Positions 17,173-23,794 of a DNA stretch of 26,090 nt are shown here, one piece after another. The first letter of the stretch is position 1; each line of letters starts with the position of its first letter. Below the pieces are notes generated by a model. It did not search any database. It had not been told where the DNA came from and saw only the letters and a program-made list of their open reading frames with translations. This DNA comes from a virus. The position numbers and the translations under genes are program-made. The stretch is from IMG/VR virus record IMGVR_UViG_3300027896_000192, positions 1-26,090 of that record; one strand, given 5' to 3'.

Positions 17173-17583
17173 TCATGAACTCGATGTTATAGGAATCGCA
17201 ACTTGTTTTTCTTGTCTATTATATGATACTATTATTGTTAATAAAAAACCTTTTCCGTCTTTATAATATGTAACATCAAATGTTTTTAATTTTGCTCTAG
17301 GTTCTAATGCAAATAACTGATTACGTATCACGTTATCAATTTCCATTCTTGTAATACCATCGGCAGGTTCAAAGATAAACCGATGTAGATCACAACCAAA
17401 TTCAGGATCATGATCATACGTACGGCTTGGCGTCTGTAATATTACAGAATACGAATTTATCAAAACATCTATATCGGAAATACGTTTAAAGTCTCCACTC
17501 GGAGAAATAACTGGTAGATAGTCAAAAATCTTTCCAGATGAGCCGATAACTTGAGTTTTGAATCTATCTATTAGATTGGCCAT
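17173..17583 (-). CDS. Baseplate wedge protein, gp25-like (136 aa)
   Basis: Small baseplate wedge subunit with a lysozyme-like fold that is structural rather than enzymatic. Features: TYDHDPEFGCDLHRFIFEPAD (residues about 55-75), matching the 'P.fG..L..l.FEp.' core; EIDNVIRNQLFALEPRAKL (about 81-99), containing the EPR signature of the gp25/gpW family; and a terminal beta strand LTIIVSYN. The length equals the family norm (T4 gp25 is 132 aa). Its ATG overlaps the TAA of the preceding out-of-frame segment as TAATG, indicating coupled translation. No separate SD is needed, although none is strong. Confidence 0.93.
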   Translation of the reverse strand: MANLIDRFKTQVIGSSGKIFDYLPVISPSGDFKRISDIDVLINSYSVILQTPSRTYDHDPEFGCDLHRFIFEPADGITRMEIDNVIRNQLFALEPRAKLKTFDVTYYKDGKGFLLTIIVSYNRQEKQVAIPITSSS

Positions 17584-17783
17584 TATTTTTTCATACCATT
17601 ATTTAAAATTTTTGCCTTCTCCGATTCTAATTCATTTTTCCATTGAATATATCCCTGAAAGACGATCACTGGCATTTCTATTATAGACCCATATGATTGT
17701 CTTCCAGTCTCCATTAAAGCATAAATATTCAGGCGTAGGTTTTTCCGATATTCATCTATTTCTTTAGGCAGAGAGTACCATGC
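17583..17783 (-). CDS. Out-of-frame extension of the gp26-like gene (66 codons), probable +1 frameshift product
   Basis: This fills the otherwise unexplained gap between gp26-like and gp25-like genes. In the +1 frame relative to the gp26-like gene the sequence stays open from 17798 to the TAA at 17585-17583. It reads AWYSLPKEIDEYRKNL..., then YGSIIEMPVIVFQGYIQW and a Lys/Glu helix, all protein-like. No ATG, GTG or TTG occurs before an internal ATG at 17714, so the first 23 residues can be made only by frameshifting or by a rare start (ATA 17795, ATT 17792). The candidate slip site is TTT-C (17787-17784) in the zero frame, followed by a CGC codon. Slipping +1 would fuse ...VDNFF to AWYSLPK. 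The TAA overlaps the gp25 ATG. A 43-aa product from 17714 is the conservative alternative. Confidence 0.6.
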   Translation of the reverse strand, partial: AWYSLPKEIDEYRKNLRLNIYALMETGRQSYGSIIEMPVIVFQGYIQWKNELESEKAKILNNGMKK

Positions 17784-18552
17784 GAAAGAAATTATCGACT
17801 AGGTCTACCTCCGTCTTATCTGAATATCCACAGAATTGACATGAATATTTCATATTCAATTCTATGCAATACTGACCGAATGCGTCTGCATATGCATCCA
17901 CAATAGCTCGCTTATCTTTCGGTCTTAATCCAGTATATGCATCAATTATATCGTTTCTATCTGTCCATTCAATAGGAGCTTTAGACTCCAGAATATCCTG
18001 TTCAAATTTGGAAATAACTATAGTCTGCAATGCCACGTTAATTGGATAAATTGCAGTATTAACCTTACGATAAATTTCATCTTCATCCACTAGCGTAGGC
18101 TGTTTAAGATATGCCGTAACTCCGGTAGTAGCTGGAAGAGGAATTGCAATTTCTGCTGTAAGAATATTCTCAAGGGGATATATCTTATAGCCAAACATAT
18201 CACTTGCCTTTACAGTAAGCTTTGATTCTTTTTGGCAATTTGGACACTTGACTATATAATTTCTAATCTCTTCGTAGGTTACATGATATAACCCGAATAG
18301 TAATGCATCTCTATCTTTTATCGTTGTATTTTCTAAAAAAGATTTATAATCGGTTATACTCTCAGGTTTATCAACCAAAACATCAAAAATACATTTATTT
18401 AAATGATCGGCAACTTTCCCAGAACTTAACAGACTACCCTTTAACCGCTCTTCCTCACCAACACTCAATGACCTGACTGTATATCTTAGATGTGACTGTG
18501 GTGTAATAACCTCATATACCGGTACTGCAATATTCTTAAATCCCGTAAACAT
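17764..18552 (-). CDS. Baseplate hub assembly protein, gp26-like (262 aa)
   Basis: Resembles the T4 gp26 family (T4_baseplate), which acts in baseplate hub assembly and probably chaperones. The N-terminus PVYEVITPQSHLRYTVRSLSVGEEERLKGSLL (residues about 11-42) is the family hallmark. Two CxxC pairs, CPNC (about residue 113) and CQFC (about 239), probably form a zinc ribbon folded across the protein, with the segment ENILTAEIAIPLP and PTLVDEDEIYRKV between them. T4 gp26 is 208 aa. The SD is GAAGGAGTG. It is the first gene of the gp26-like/gp25-like/unknown/gp6-like cluster. The 3' end is unusual: the last 11 codons overlap an open +1 frame that may extend the protein by 66 residues. Confidence 0.85.
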   Translation of the reverse strand: MFTGFKNIAVPVYEVITPQSHLRYTVRSLSVGEEERLKGSLLSSGKVADHLNKCIFDVLVDKPESITDYKSFLENTTIKDRDALLFGLYHVTYEEIRNYIVKCPNCQKESKLTVKASDMFGYKIYPLENILTAEIAIPLPATTGVTAYLKQPTLVDEDEIYRKVNTAIYPINVALQTIVISKFEQDILESKAPIEWTDRNDIIDAYTGLRPKDKRAIVDAYADAFGQYCIELNMKYSCQFCGYSDKTEVDLVDNFFRMVLSA

Positions 18553-18578
18553 CTATTCACTCCTTCTCATTTTAAAAA

Positions 18579-19046
18579 TTAGATTTCGTTTAATTCTTGC
18601 TGTAATTTATCGATCTTTTCATCTTTAATTCTTTGACATGTTGCTCGTTGAGTTGTCAAGTTACAATTTACTTTTTGTAATCTCTGTATTGCCACGATTA
18701 GTTTGTTTGTTTTGGCGCATCGTTTCAAACAGGAGTTATCTCCTTTGCACAATCTTTGACATGGGTTGATAACATTTTTTAATAATTTATAACCAACCAA
18801 TGCGCCAATTCCCAACGCCAATGTTTTATGTTTTCCAAATATTTTAGAACTGAGGGATTTTATTCCATTTTTTGCGCGAGGATCTTTTAATAAATTTAAT
18901 TTAACCGCTTCTTTTATATAATTGATAACTTGCGTCGATTCTGTCATATTTAAAATATCAGATAATGCAGATATCTTATCTATAGTAGATAGGTGGGATT
19001 CATATATAATCCCACCAGCAAGTTTTTTAATTATACATAAATTCAT
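18579..19046 (-). CDS. Cysteine-rich membrane-associated protein with terminal coiled coil (155 aa)
   Basis: Sits between the tube-like and gp26-like genes (SD AAGGATGA). The N-terminal 70 residues are helical and basic. Residues about 75-90 (TLALGIGALVGYKLL) form a short Gly-rich hydrophobic segment. Then come cysteines at 96, 100, 106 and 110 (CQRLC...CLKRC, a twin CX3C with a 5-residue linker), further cysteines at 128 and 137, and a Lys/Glu/Gln helix to the end. The twin CX3C spacing could form a disulfide-linked helical hairpin in an oxidising compartment or bind metal. I know no family. The general plan matches the 143-aa protein at 4681-5112. Co-transcription with tail genes suggests a minor virion or infection-stage membrane protein. 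Confidence 0.7.
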   Translation of the reverse strand: MNLCIIKKLAGGIIYESHLSTIDKISALSDILNMTESTQVINYIKEAVKLNLLKDPRAKNGIKSLSSKIFGKHKTLALGIGALVGYKLLKNVINPCQRLCKGDNSCLKRCAKTNKLIVAIQRLQKVNCNLTTQRATCQRIKDEKIDKLQQELNEI

Positions 19047-19061
19047 AATATGGTGTCATCC

Positions 19062-19787
19062 TTATAGGGGTTTAGTCATATTATTAACAGCAATTGTATT
19101 TCTAACATTCGATAAAATCCCCTGACATTGTTTATACACCCAAGGATCTGTCCATAGATAATCAAATTTAAATTCAATCTCAATATCTAACTTATTTATA
19201 TCTTCCACATTTGATCCAAATAACTGATGGGGATCTGTAATTGGATATACACCATCAAAACATGCGTAATAGTTTATATCTTGAAAATTTGGCGCAAGTG
19301 TAAAATAGTATGCAGTGGCAGAATAATTCGTTTTATTATATCTGTTGTCACCGTCAGTCAATGAAGATATTCCGGTACGATAATCACGGATCATCATTAT
19401 CCAAGAATGAATGATATTAAAAATTGGGGTATTGTTAAATTCTAAAAATTTAATATTAAATGATGTGTCATAATCAATATTAGTCGGGACTGTCCACTTA
19501 ATACCGCCCAAACCAACGAGATCGACATGATTCAATCTTCCTCCTGGCGTGGTAACTTGAAGAGCAGCTGCAGATAAAATATCTATCATCTGTCGTTCAC
19601 CGAGTTGCATTCTACCAGGAACACCACTTGATCTATTATTGTTATATGAAGTCATTAGCCCCCCGGGCAAATTTGCAAATTGAATAAAGTGATAACCTGT
19701 AATAAGTGGTTCTGCACTTCCCTTAGATCGACCGCCAAAATCTTTCGTGATTAAATTTTCTGCTAAATTTATGTACGGATTGTCCAT
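19062..19787 (-). CDS. Tail tube-like structural protein (241 aa)
   Basis: Start at ATG 19787, 8 bases after GAGGGAG; an in-frame TTG at 19805 is part of that SD region and is rejected. The protein is soluble and beta-rich, with elements like those of tube-fold proteins: YHFIQFANLPGGL (residues about 31-43), LNHVDLVGLGGIKWTVPTNIDYDTSFNIKFLEF, then a helix IFNIIHSWIMMIRDYRTG, YFTLAPNF and DIEIEFKFDYLWTDPW. A long central helix between paired strands, plus a final strand of the 'v.i.F.f....' type, is what I expect of gp19-type tubes and tube-like completion proteins. T4 gp19 is only 163 aa, so it could instead be a tail terminator or junction protein. It lies downstream of the sheath, split from it by the inserted cassette. 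Confidence 0.6.
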   Translation of the reverse strand: MDNPYINLAENLITKDFGGRSKGSAEPLITGYHFIQFANLPGGLMTSYNNNRSSGVPGRMQLGERQMIDILSAAALQVTTPGGRLNHVDLVGLGGIKWTVPTNIDYDTSFNIKFLEFNNTPIFNIIHSWIMMIRDYRTGISSLTDGDNRYNKTNYSATAYYFTLAPNFQDINYYACFDGVYPITDPHQLFGSNVEDINKLDIEIEFKFDYLWTDPWVYKQCQGILSNVRNTIAVNNMTKPL

Positions 19788-19801
19788 ATTGTGTATCTCC
19801 C

Positions 19802-19984
19802 TCAAATAAATTGTTGTTTTCGTTTATTTTTATGTTCTAATTCTTTTGGATGTAGTGACTTATTTCCAATAGCATCCAAATCCACATACTTTAATTTAGA
19901 TCTCTTAATCATGTGTGGAGAATCCATTGGGAATACCGATTCCCGATTTAATTTCTTTATGTATTCTTCAATTAATCTATTCAT
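19802..19984 (-). CDS. Small basic hypothetical protein (60 aa)
   Basis: Very basic and helical (IEEYIKKLNRESV, HPKELEHKNKRKQQ). The stop TGA lies inside the GAGGGAG ribosome-binding region of the tube-like gene, so translation of the two is probably coupled. Two starts are possible: ATG 20008 (68 aa) and ATG 19984 (60 aa). I prefer 19984 because the late element GAACAAAATTAAAA (20006-19993) would otherwise lie inside codons 1-6 and most of the coding start would be upstream of the transcript start. Neither start has a strong SD. No family is recognised. Confidence 0.6.
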   Translation of the reverse strand: MNRLIEEYIKKLNRESVFPMDSPHMIKRSKLKYVDLDAIGNKSLHPKELEHKNKRKQQFI

Positions 19985-19992
19985 ATCAATTC

Positions 19993-20006
19993 TTTTAATT
20001 TTGTTC
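19993..20006 (-). promoter_or_regulatory. Putative phage late promoter element (copy 4, leftward)
   Basis: The minus strand reads GAACAAAATTAAAA, identical to copies 1, 2 and 6. It ends 8 bases before ATG 19984, nearly the same spacing as copy 1. It would restart leftward transcription of tail genes after the inserted rightward cassette. Confidence 0.65.
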
Positions 20007-20112
20007 ATACGTTTAAAGAAAAGGGCGTGCTCTGATGGTTTTAAAAACCAAACTCTATATATATTTCTTAATAGAGAGTAATAGAATATTTAATTTAGGA
20101 GACCATAACCAT

Positions 20113-20568
20113 ATGCAATCTAAACTATTAACTACACATTTTTCAATTGCTAATTTTTTACAAAAATATGTTATAGAAAATAATGAGTTATATAAAATAT
20201 GTTCAGATCATTTTGGTTGTGGTCCTTTAGATGGAGTATGTTTCGAATTTGCAAAGGCATTAAAACCGTTTATACCCAGGACAACTATATATTCTGTATA
20301 CGATATATTTAAGGTGGAACATCATTTTGTCCTGGGAGTAAGATTTGAGGATATATTGTATATGATAGATGCTGATGGAATTTCACTACCCAATATCTTA
20401 TTAGCACGATGGGTACATGAAGAGGGGCTCGATCAACCATATATCGGCATTACACACTCTATCATAAAAGATATAATTCCCAAAGATGATGATCTTGATG
20501 GATTCGATCCATCGAAAGATTTAATTAATAAATTATTTTCCTATTTCTATAAATCATTATATTCGTAA
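20113..20568 (+). CDS. Putative Cys/His/Asp-triad hydrolase-like protein (151 aa)
   Basis: First gene of the cassette. ATG 20113 is chosen because AGGAG lies 11 bases upstream; the frame opens earlier (ATG 20035) but without an SD. The pattern GPLDGVCFEFAKAL (C43), KVEHHFVLGV (H70/H71) and YMIDADGIS (D86 or D88) gives Cys, His and Asp in the order and spacing of small papain/transglutaminase-like enzymes, each in the expected setting: Cys at a helix start, His in a strand, Asp in a 'hhDadG' turn. The rest is charged and helical. There is no signal peptide, so it is cytoplasmic. The family is not identified and activity is inference. It is followed after 14 bases by the LRAT-like gene, so the two are co-transcribed. 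Confidence 0.6.
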   Translation: MQSKLLTTHFSIANFLQKYVIENNELYKICSDHFGCGPLDGVCFEFAKALKPFIPRTTIYSVYDIFKVEHHFVLGVRFEDILYMIDADGISLPNILLARWVHEEGLDQPYIGITHSIIKDIIPKDDDLDGFDPSKDLINKLFSYFYKSLYS

Positions 20569-20582
20569 GCTGGAGGATTTTT

Positions 20583-20963
20583 ATGAGAGGGGACCATATT
20601 AGAGTATTAAGATACGGTATATTTTATCATCACGCTATTGATATTGGAAATGGAAAAGTTATACAATATCGAGGGGAGATTATAAAAGGGAAAGATCCAA
20701 AAAGTTCTATAGTCGGAATAGACTCGACATCAGAATTTATTCGTTACGGTGGGTCTGATATTGAAATTGTAAATTATGATGGAGTATTATTTTCACCAGA
20801 TGAAGTCGTAAAAAGAGCTAAGGGTAGACTTGGTGAGAATTTGTATAATATTTTCTTTAACAACTGTGAACATTTTTGTTATTGGTGTAAAACTGGACGA
20901 TCAAAATGTATACAATTAAACACAATATTTAATGATATTAGATCAATATTTCCAAAAAAATAA
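20583..20963 (+). CDS. LRAT-domain (NlpC/P60-like) acyltransferase/hydrolase (126 aa)
   Basis: Essentially a stand-alone LRAT domain, a permuted papain-like fold whose members transfer or hydrolyse acyl groups on lipids, amines or proteins. Visible: GDHIRV.R....YHHAIDIG with the catalytic His (H17) and the family's 'GDgkViqY' strand; an F..Y..G acidic middle; FSPDEVVKRAKGRLGENLYNI; and NNCEHFCYWCKTG with nucleophile C95 in the NCEHF motif. The length matches single-domain members. GGAGG precedes the ATG by 7 bases. There are no membrane segments, although many relatives act at membranes. It lies in a cassette with a second Cys-type protein and a lipoprotein protease. The substrate is unknown: phospholipid, peptidoglycan or host protein are all possible. 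Confidence 0.85.
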   Translation: MRGDHIRVLRYGIFYHHAIDIGNGKVIQYRGEIIKGKDPKSSIVGIDSTSEFIRYGGSDIEIVNYDGVLFSPDEVVKRAKGRLGENLYNIFFNNCEHFCYWCKTGRSKCIQLNTIFNDIRSIFPKK

Positions 20964-20983
20964 AAAGTAATATGGAGTATGTC

Positions 20984-21646
20984 GTGAGAAACGAAAAAAT
21001 TAGAATTATCCTATTAGTAGTATTGATTAGCTTAACACTAACATCGTGCGCACATTTTATTGATCCGACTGAAGTGGCACAAAAAGTTCTTCCCGCAACA
21101 GCCTATATTATATTGCGGGATAGTAACAGAGGCATTATGGGTATTGGGAGTGGATTTTTTATTCAGGCCGGTACTATTGTAACATGTTATCATGTTGTCG
21201 CTACCGCACTTAAAGTTCCAAATGTTAAAATATCTGTATGTATAAACGGCAAAATAGATAAAGAATATGAAATTCGTAAGATTGTATATAAAAATGAGAC
21301 CAATGATATTGCAGTTATTGCAACTGATAATATTGCTCCATCGGTTTTAAAATTAGGAAATAGCGATGATATAATGATAGGCCAAACAATATATGTAGGA
21401 GGAAATCCAAAAGGAATTCCTTCAATATTCACAGTTGGGATTATAAGTGGAATTATTGATCGTTCATTAGATCCACTGGGACAGATTATATTTTCTGCTC
21501 CAATTGCTCCGGGCAATAGTGGGGGGCCTTTAGTTGATGAAGATTGTAATGTTATTGGAATAGTCGAAGCTACGATTGCAGGCACTCAAATGACCAATAT
21601 GGCTATACCAATAAATCTATTGGATAAAATTGTTCTCCGTTATTAA
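20984..21646 (+). CDS. Trypsin-like (HtrA/DegP-type) serine protease, predicted lipoprotein (220 aa)
   Basis: GTG 20984 is preferred: GGAG lies 6 bases upstream, and the protein then begins MRNEK followed by a hydrophobic run ending LTLTSC, a classic lipoprotein signal peptide with lipidated C22. ATG 20972 is the alternative. The protease domain has all three catalytic residues: TCYHVV (H70), NDIAVI (D108) and PGNSGGPL (S179). PIAPGNSGG and the IGIVEA strand are typical of HtrA proteases. There is no PDZ domain after it, so it is shorter than cellular DegP. It should be exported and anchored at the outer face of a membrane. It is the last gene of the cassette and is followed at once by a strong terminator. 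Roles in envelope modification or superinfection exclusion are inference. Confidence 0.9.
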   Translation: MRNEKIRIILLVVLISLTLTSCAHFIDPTEVAQKVLPATAYIILRDSNRGIMGIGSGFFIQAGTIVTCYHVVATALKVPNVKISVCINGKIDKEYEIRKIVYKNETNDIAVIATDNIAPSVLKLGNSDDIMIGQTIYVGGNPKGIPSIFTVGIISGIIDRSLDPLGQIIFSAPIAPGNSGGPLVDEDCNVIGIVEATIAGTQMTNMAIPINLLDKIVLRY

Positions 21647-21651
21647 CGAAT

Positions 21652-21687
21652 AAAAAATAGGACACTTTATAAAGTGTCCTATTTTTT
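21652..21687. terminator. Perfectly palindromic bidirectional terminator
   Basis: A 36-base perfect palindrome: AAAAAATAGGACACTTT (21652-21668), AT, AAAGTGTCCTATTTTTT (21671-21687). It gives a GC-containing stem with a T-run on both strands. It lies between the converging protease and sheath genes and serves both. Confidence 0.9.
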
Positions 21688-21707
21688 TAATAGAAATCTA
21701 TTTTAGA

Positions 21708-23711
21708 TTAAGCTATGTATAAATTAATAGTTATCTGTTCTAAAGCCTCTATTGGAGTTAGAATTATATTAACATGGCAACGCTTAGTTTTAAGTTCATA
21801 ATCAGTGGCACCAACATCGACTGAATAACTTGAAAGACCGCGTCTACTTTTTAAGGTTTCTAAGAAAGAACTAACAGTACTTCCAATAGAACTCCATGTG
21901 ATAACATCGTTCTGTTCAAATAAATATGTTCTGCAGAATCCTTCTAAGGCCTTCTTGATATATAATACTAATCTTACTACATTAACATCTTGAAGTGGAG
22001 ATAGTCTTGTTTGCGATGTTAATTGGCTGAAAAGAACATATCCATTACTAAAATGTACGATAGGATTGATTTGCGACAAATACATAGCATCTCGCTCAGA
22101 TTGTTTTGGAGAAAATCTTAAAGCTTTGGCCGATCCAATCGAACCTCTATTGTAGCCAGCTACGGCATACCATAATTCACCGATCCTATCATTTCTTGGA
22201 ACAAGATATGATAGATGATATATTGGTGAAAACCATATATCTTTTCCAGTAAAAGAATCATATACTTTATTATAAGATTCATATATTGAAACAAGATCAG
22301 TATTATACGGATTATCCCCATTACGAGCACCCAATGAAATATTAACAGAAGCATTATCGCCATTATCTATAAATGCAATACAATCTTGGCGAGTCATAGC
22401 AAGATTTACAATCTGCGTCTTAACATCTGAAGAATAACCACCATCAAAAATAACATTGAAACCCACACCTTCTGAATCCAGAACTAAGTCTTCGACTGAA
22501 TTTGTAATAGGATTAAGTAACGTTCCATTAAATGCCTGTGCCAATATCATGTTCGAATTTACAGAATCATATAATCCCATACTATTCTTAATAGATCCTT
22601 CTGACCCACCTTTCATAGGAGCAATTGGATTATCGATCCAAGCATCTGCGATAGATGTATTAGATTCCTTAATTCTATATGAGATTGTGGTGTGTGGACG
22701 GAAATTAGCAACATCGCCCGACCAGACTCTTTCAGCATATGTTAAATCTCTACCATCAAACACATGAACGGTAGTTCCAGTAACATCTGGAGAAGCTCCC
22801 AACCAACCATATATCTCTGTTCCAAATGCATCTTTAGCGATTACCATAAAGGTTGCATTTCCATGCTCTGTTTCATTTTCCCAATCATGGAAGTTTTGTT
22901 TATCATCTATAATAGTAGCCTGACCACCAAGAACAACTGGTGCATTTTCAACAGTAACTCTTCCAATATTTTTATCGAATATCTGTGTTAAAAGAGTATA
23001 TCCAGAAGAATATTCTCCATCGTGTTGTATCATTATGGCTCTTAAAAGTTTAGAATAAGTTTCTAAAACATCAGTAATCCATAAAGAATTTCCACTCTGA
23101 TCGATAGATTCGGGATCAAATGATACCTCAAATGATTCGACAACAGCATCCAAACCACTAGATTGCCGTTCGTATATATCCATGACATATACATCATTAA
23201 TCATAGGATTTGCATGAGCAGTTAATCTTACACCGAGAGCATTATAGAATTCACCACGCCCAATTGGATATAAAACACAAAGTGGGTGTACGTGATTAAG
23301 AGGTTCTAAAGAAGATTGTAATTGTAGTAGTGTTTGTCTATTGTCAGCATAGCTGATTAGGATCGTAGCCGATGTATCTGTTGGCTGCAATTCTCCAGAA
23401 ATAACAATACTTGCAAAATTTGCATCTTCTGGTAAACATCTCATAAAATAAAGCGATCCAGATTCACCTAAGAAATTATATGCAAAATAATGACACTGTC
23501 CTAATGATTTTCCAAGAGATCCAAAATTACCAATATTAGGAGTACCCCACTCAGAGATTAAATCTGCCTGTGAAGCAACTAATACTAATTGATTATCACG
23601 TCCTTTTGGCGTTAAAGCACACATAAGACCAACAGTCGATGGAACTTCTTGAATGTAACTATTGAGATCTATGATATTAGTATATACACCGGGTGAAATA
23701 TTGTTTGCCAT
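21708..23711 (-). CDS. Contractile tail sheath protein, gp18-like (667 aa)
   Basis: The sheath subunit that polymerises around the tail tube and contracts to drive it through the envelope. The N-terminus SPGVYTNIIDLNSYIQEVPST (residues about 6-26) is the sheath hallmark, followed by GLMCALTPKGRDNQLVLVASQADL..WGTP. The C-terminal domain has GFCRTYLFEQNDVITWSSI (about 580-598), SFLETLKSRRGL and LTPIEALEQITINLYI, which is the conserved strand-exchange domain. The length is close to T4 gp18 (659 aa). The SD is TTTGGAGA, with a late element 28 bases upstream of the ATG. It is normally followed by the tube gene; here a rightward cassette separates them. Confidence 0.95.
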   Translation of the reverse strand: MANNISPGVYTNIIDLNSYIQEVPSTVGLMCALTPKGRDNQLVLVASQADLISEWGTPNIGNFGSLGKSLGQCHYFAYNFLGESGSLYFMRCLPEDANFASIVISGELQPTDTSATILISYADNRQTLLQLQSSLEPLNHVHPLCVLYPIGRGEFYNALGVRLTAHANPMINDVYVMDIYERQSSGLDAVVESFEVSFDPESIDQSGNSLWITDVLETYSKLLRAIMIQHDGEYSSGYTLLTQIFDKNIGRVTVENAPVVLGGQATIIDDKQNFHDWENETEHGNATFMVIAKDAFGTEIYGWLGASPDVTGTTVHVFDGRDLTYAERVWSGDVANFRPHTTISYRIKESNTSIADAWIDNPIAPMKGGSEGSIKNSMGLYDSVNSNMILAQAFNGTLLNPITNSVEDLVLDSEGVGFNVIFDGGYSSDVKTQIVNLAMTRQDCIAFIDNGDNASVNISLGARNGDNPYNTDLVSIYESYNKVYDSFTGKDIWFSPIYHLSYLVPRNDRIGELWYAVAGYNRGSIGSAKALRFSPKQSERDAMYLSQINPIVHFSNGYVLFSQLTSQTRLSPLQDVNVVRLVLYIKKALEGFCRTYLFEQNDVITWSSIGSTVSSFLETLKSRRGLSSYSVDVGATDYELKTKRCHVNIILTPIEALEQITINLYIA

Positions 23712-23739
23712 ATTTGTTCTCCAAAAAAGATAATTTATG

Positions 23740-23753
23740 TTTATATTTTGTTC
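23740..23753 (-). promoter_or_regulatory. Putative phage late promoter element (copy 5, sheath)
   Basis: The minus strand reads GAACAAAATATAAA, followed by CATAAATTA, close to the copy before the terminase. It ends 28 bases from the sheath ATG, leaving room for the SD TTGGAGA. There is no clear terminator between it and the upstream gene, so the sheath may also receive read-through. Confidence 0.65.
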
Positions 23754-23794
23754 TCATTCAAAAAGTACGTCTTTAATTCTCAAACAGAAAATAC

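Noticed and set aside
17284-17297. Minus-strand GAGCAAAATTAAAA inside the gp25-like gene
   Set aside because: One mismatch to the late element, but it is explained by the codons for A-K-L-K and does not precede a gene start.
20035-20112. N-terminal extension of the first cassette gene from ATG 20035
   Set aside because: No SD precedes it, whereas AGGAG precedes ATG 20113; the extension contains no part of the candidate active site.
21190-21585. 131-codon leftward frame opposite the serine protease
   Set aside because: Antisense shadow; the sense frame has the full catalytic triad and a signal peptide.
22456-22991. Rightward frames opposite the sheath gene
   Set aside because: No ribosome-binding sites, and the sheath frame is unambiguous.
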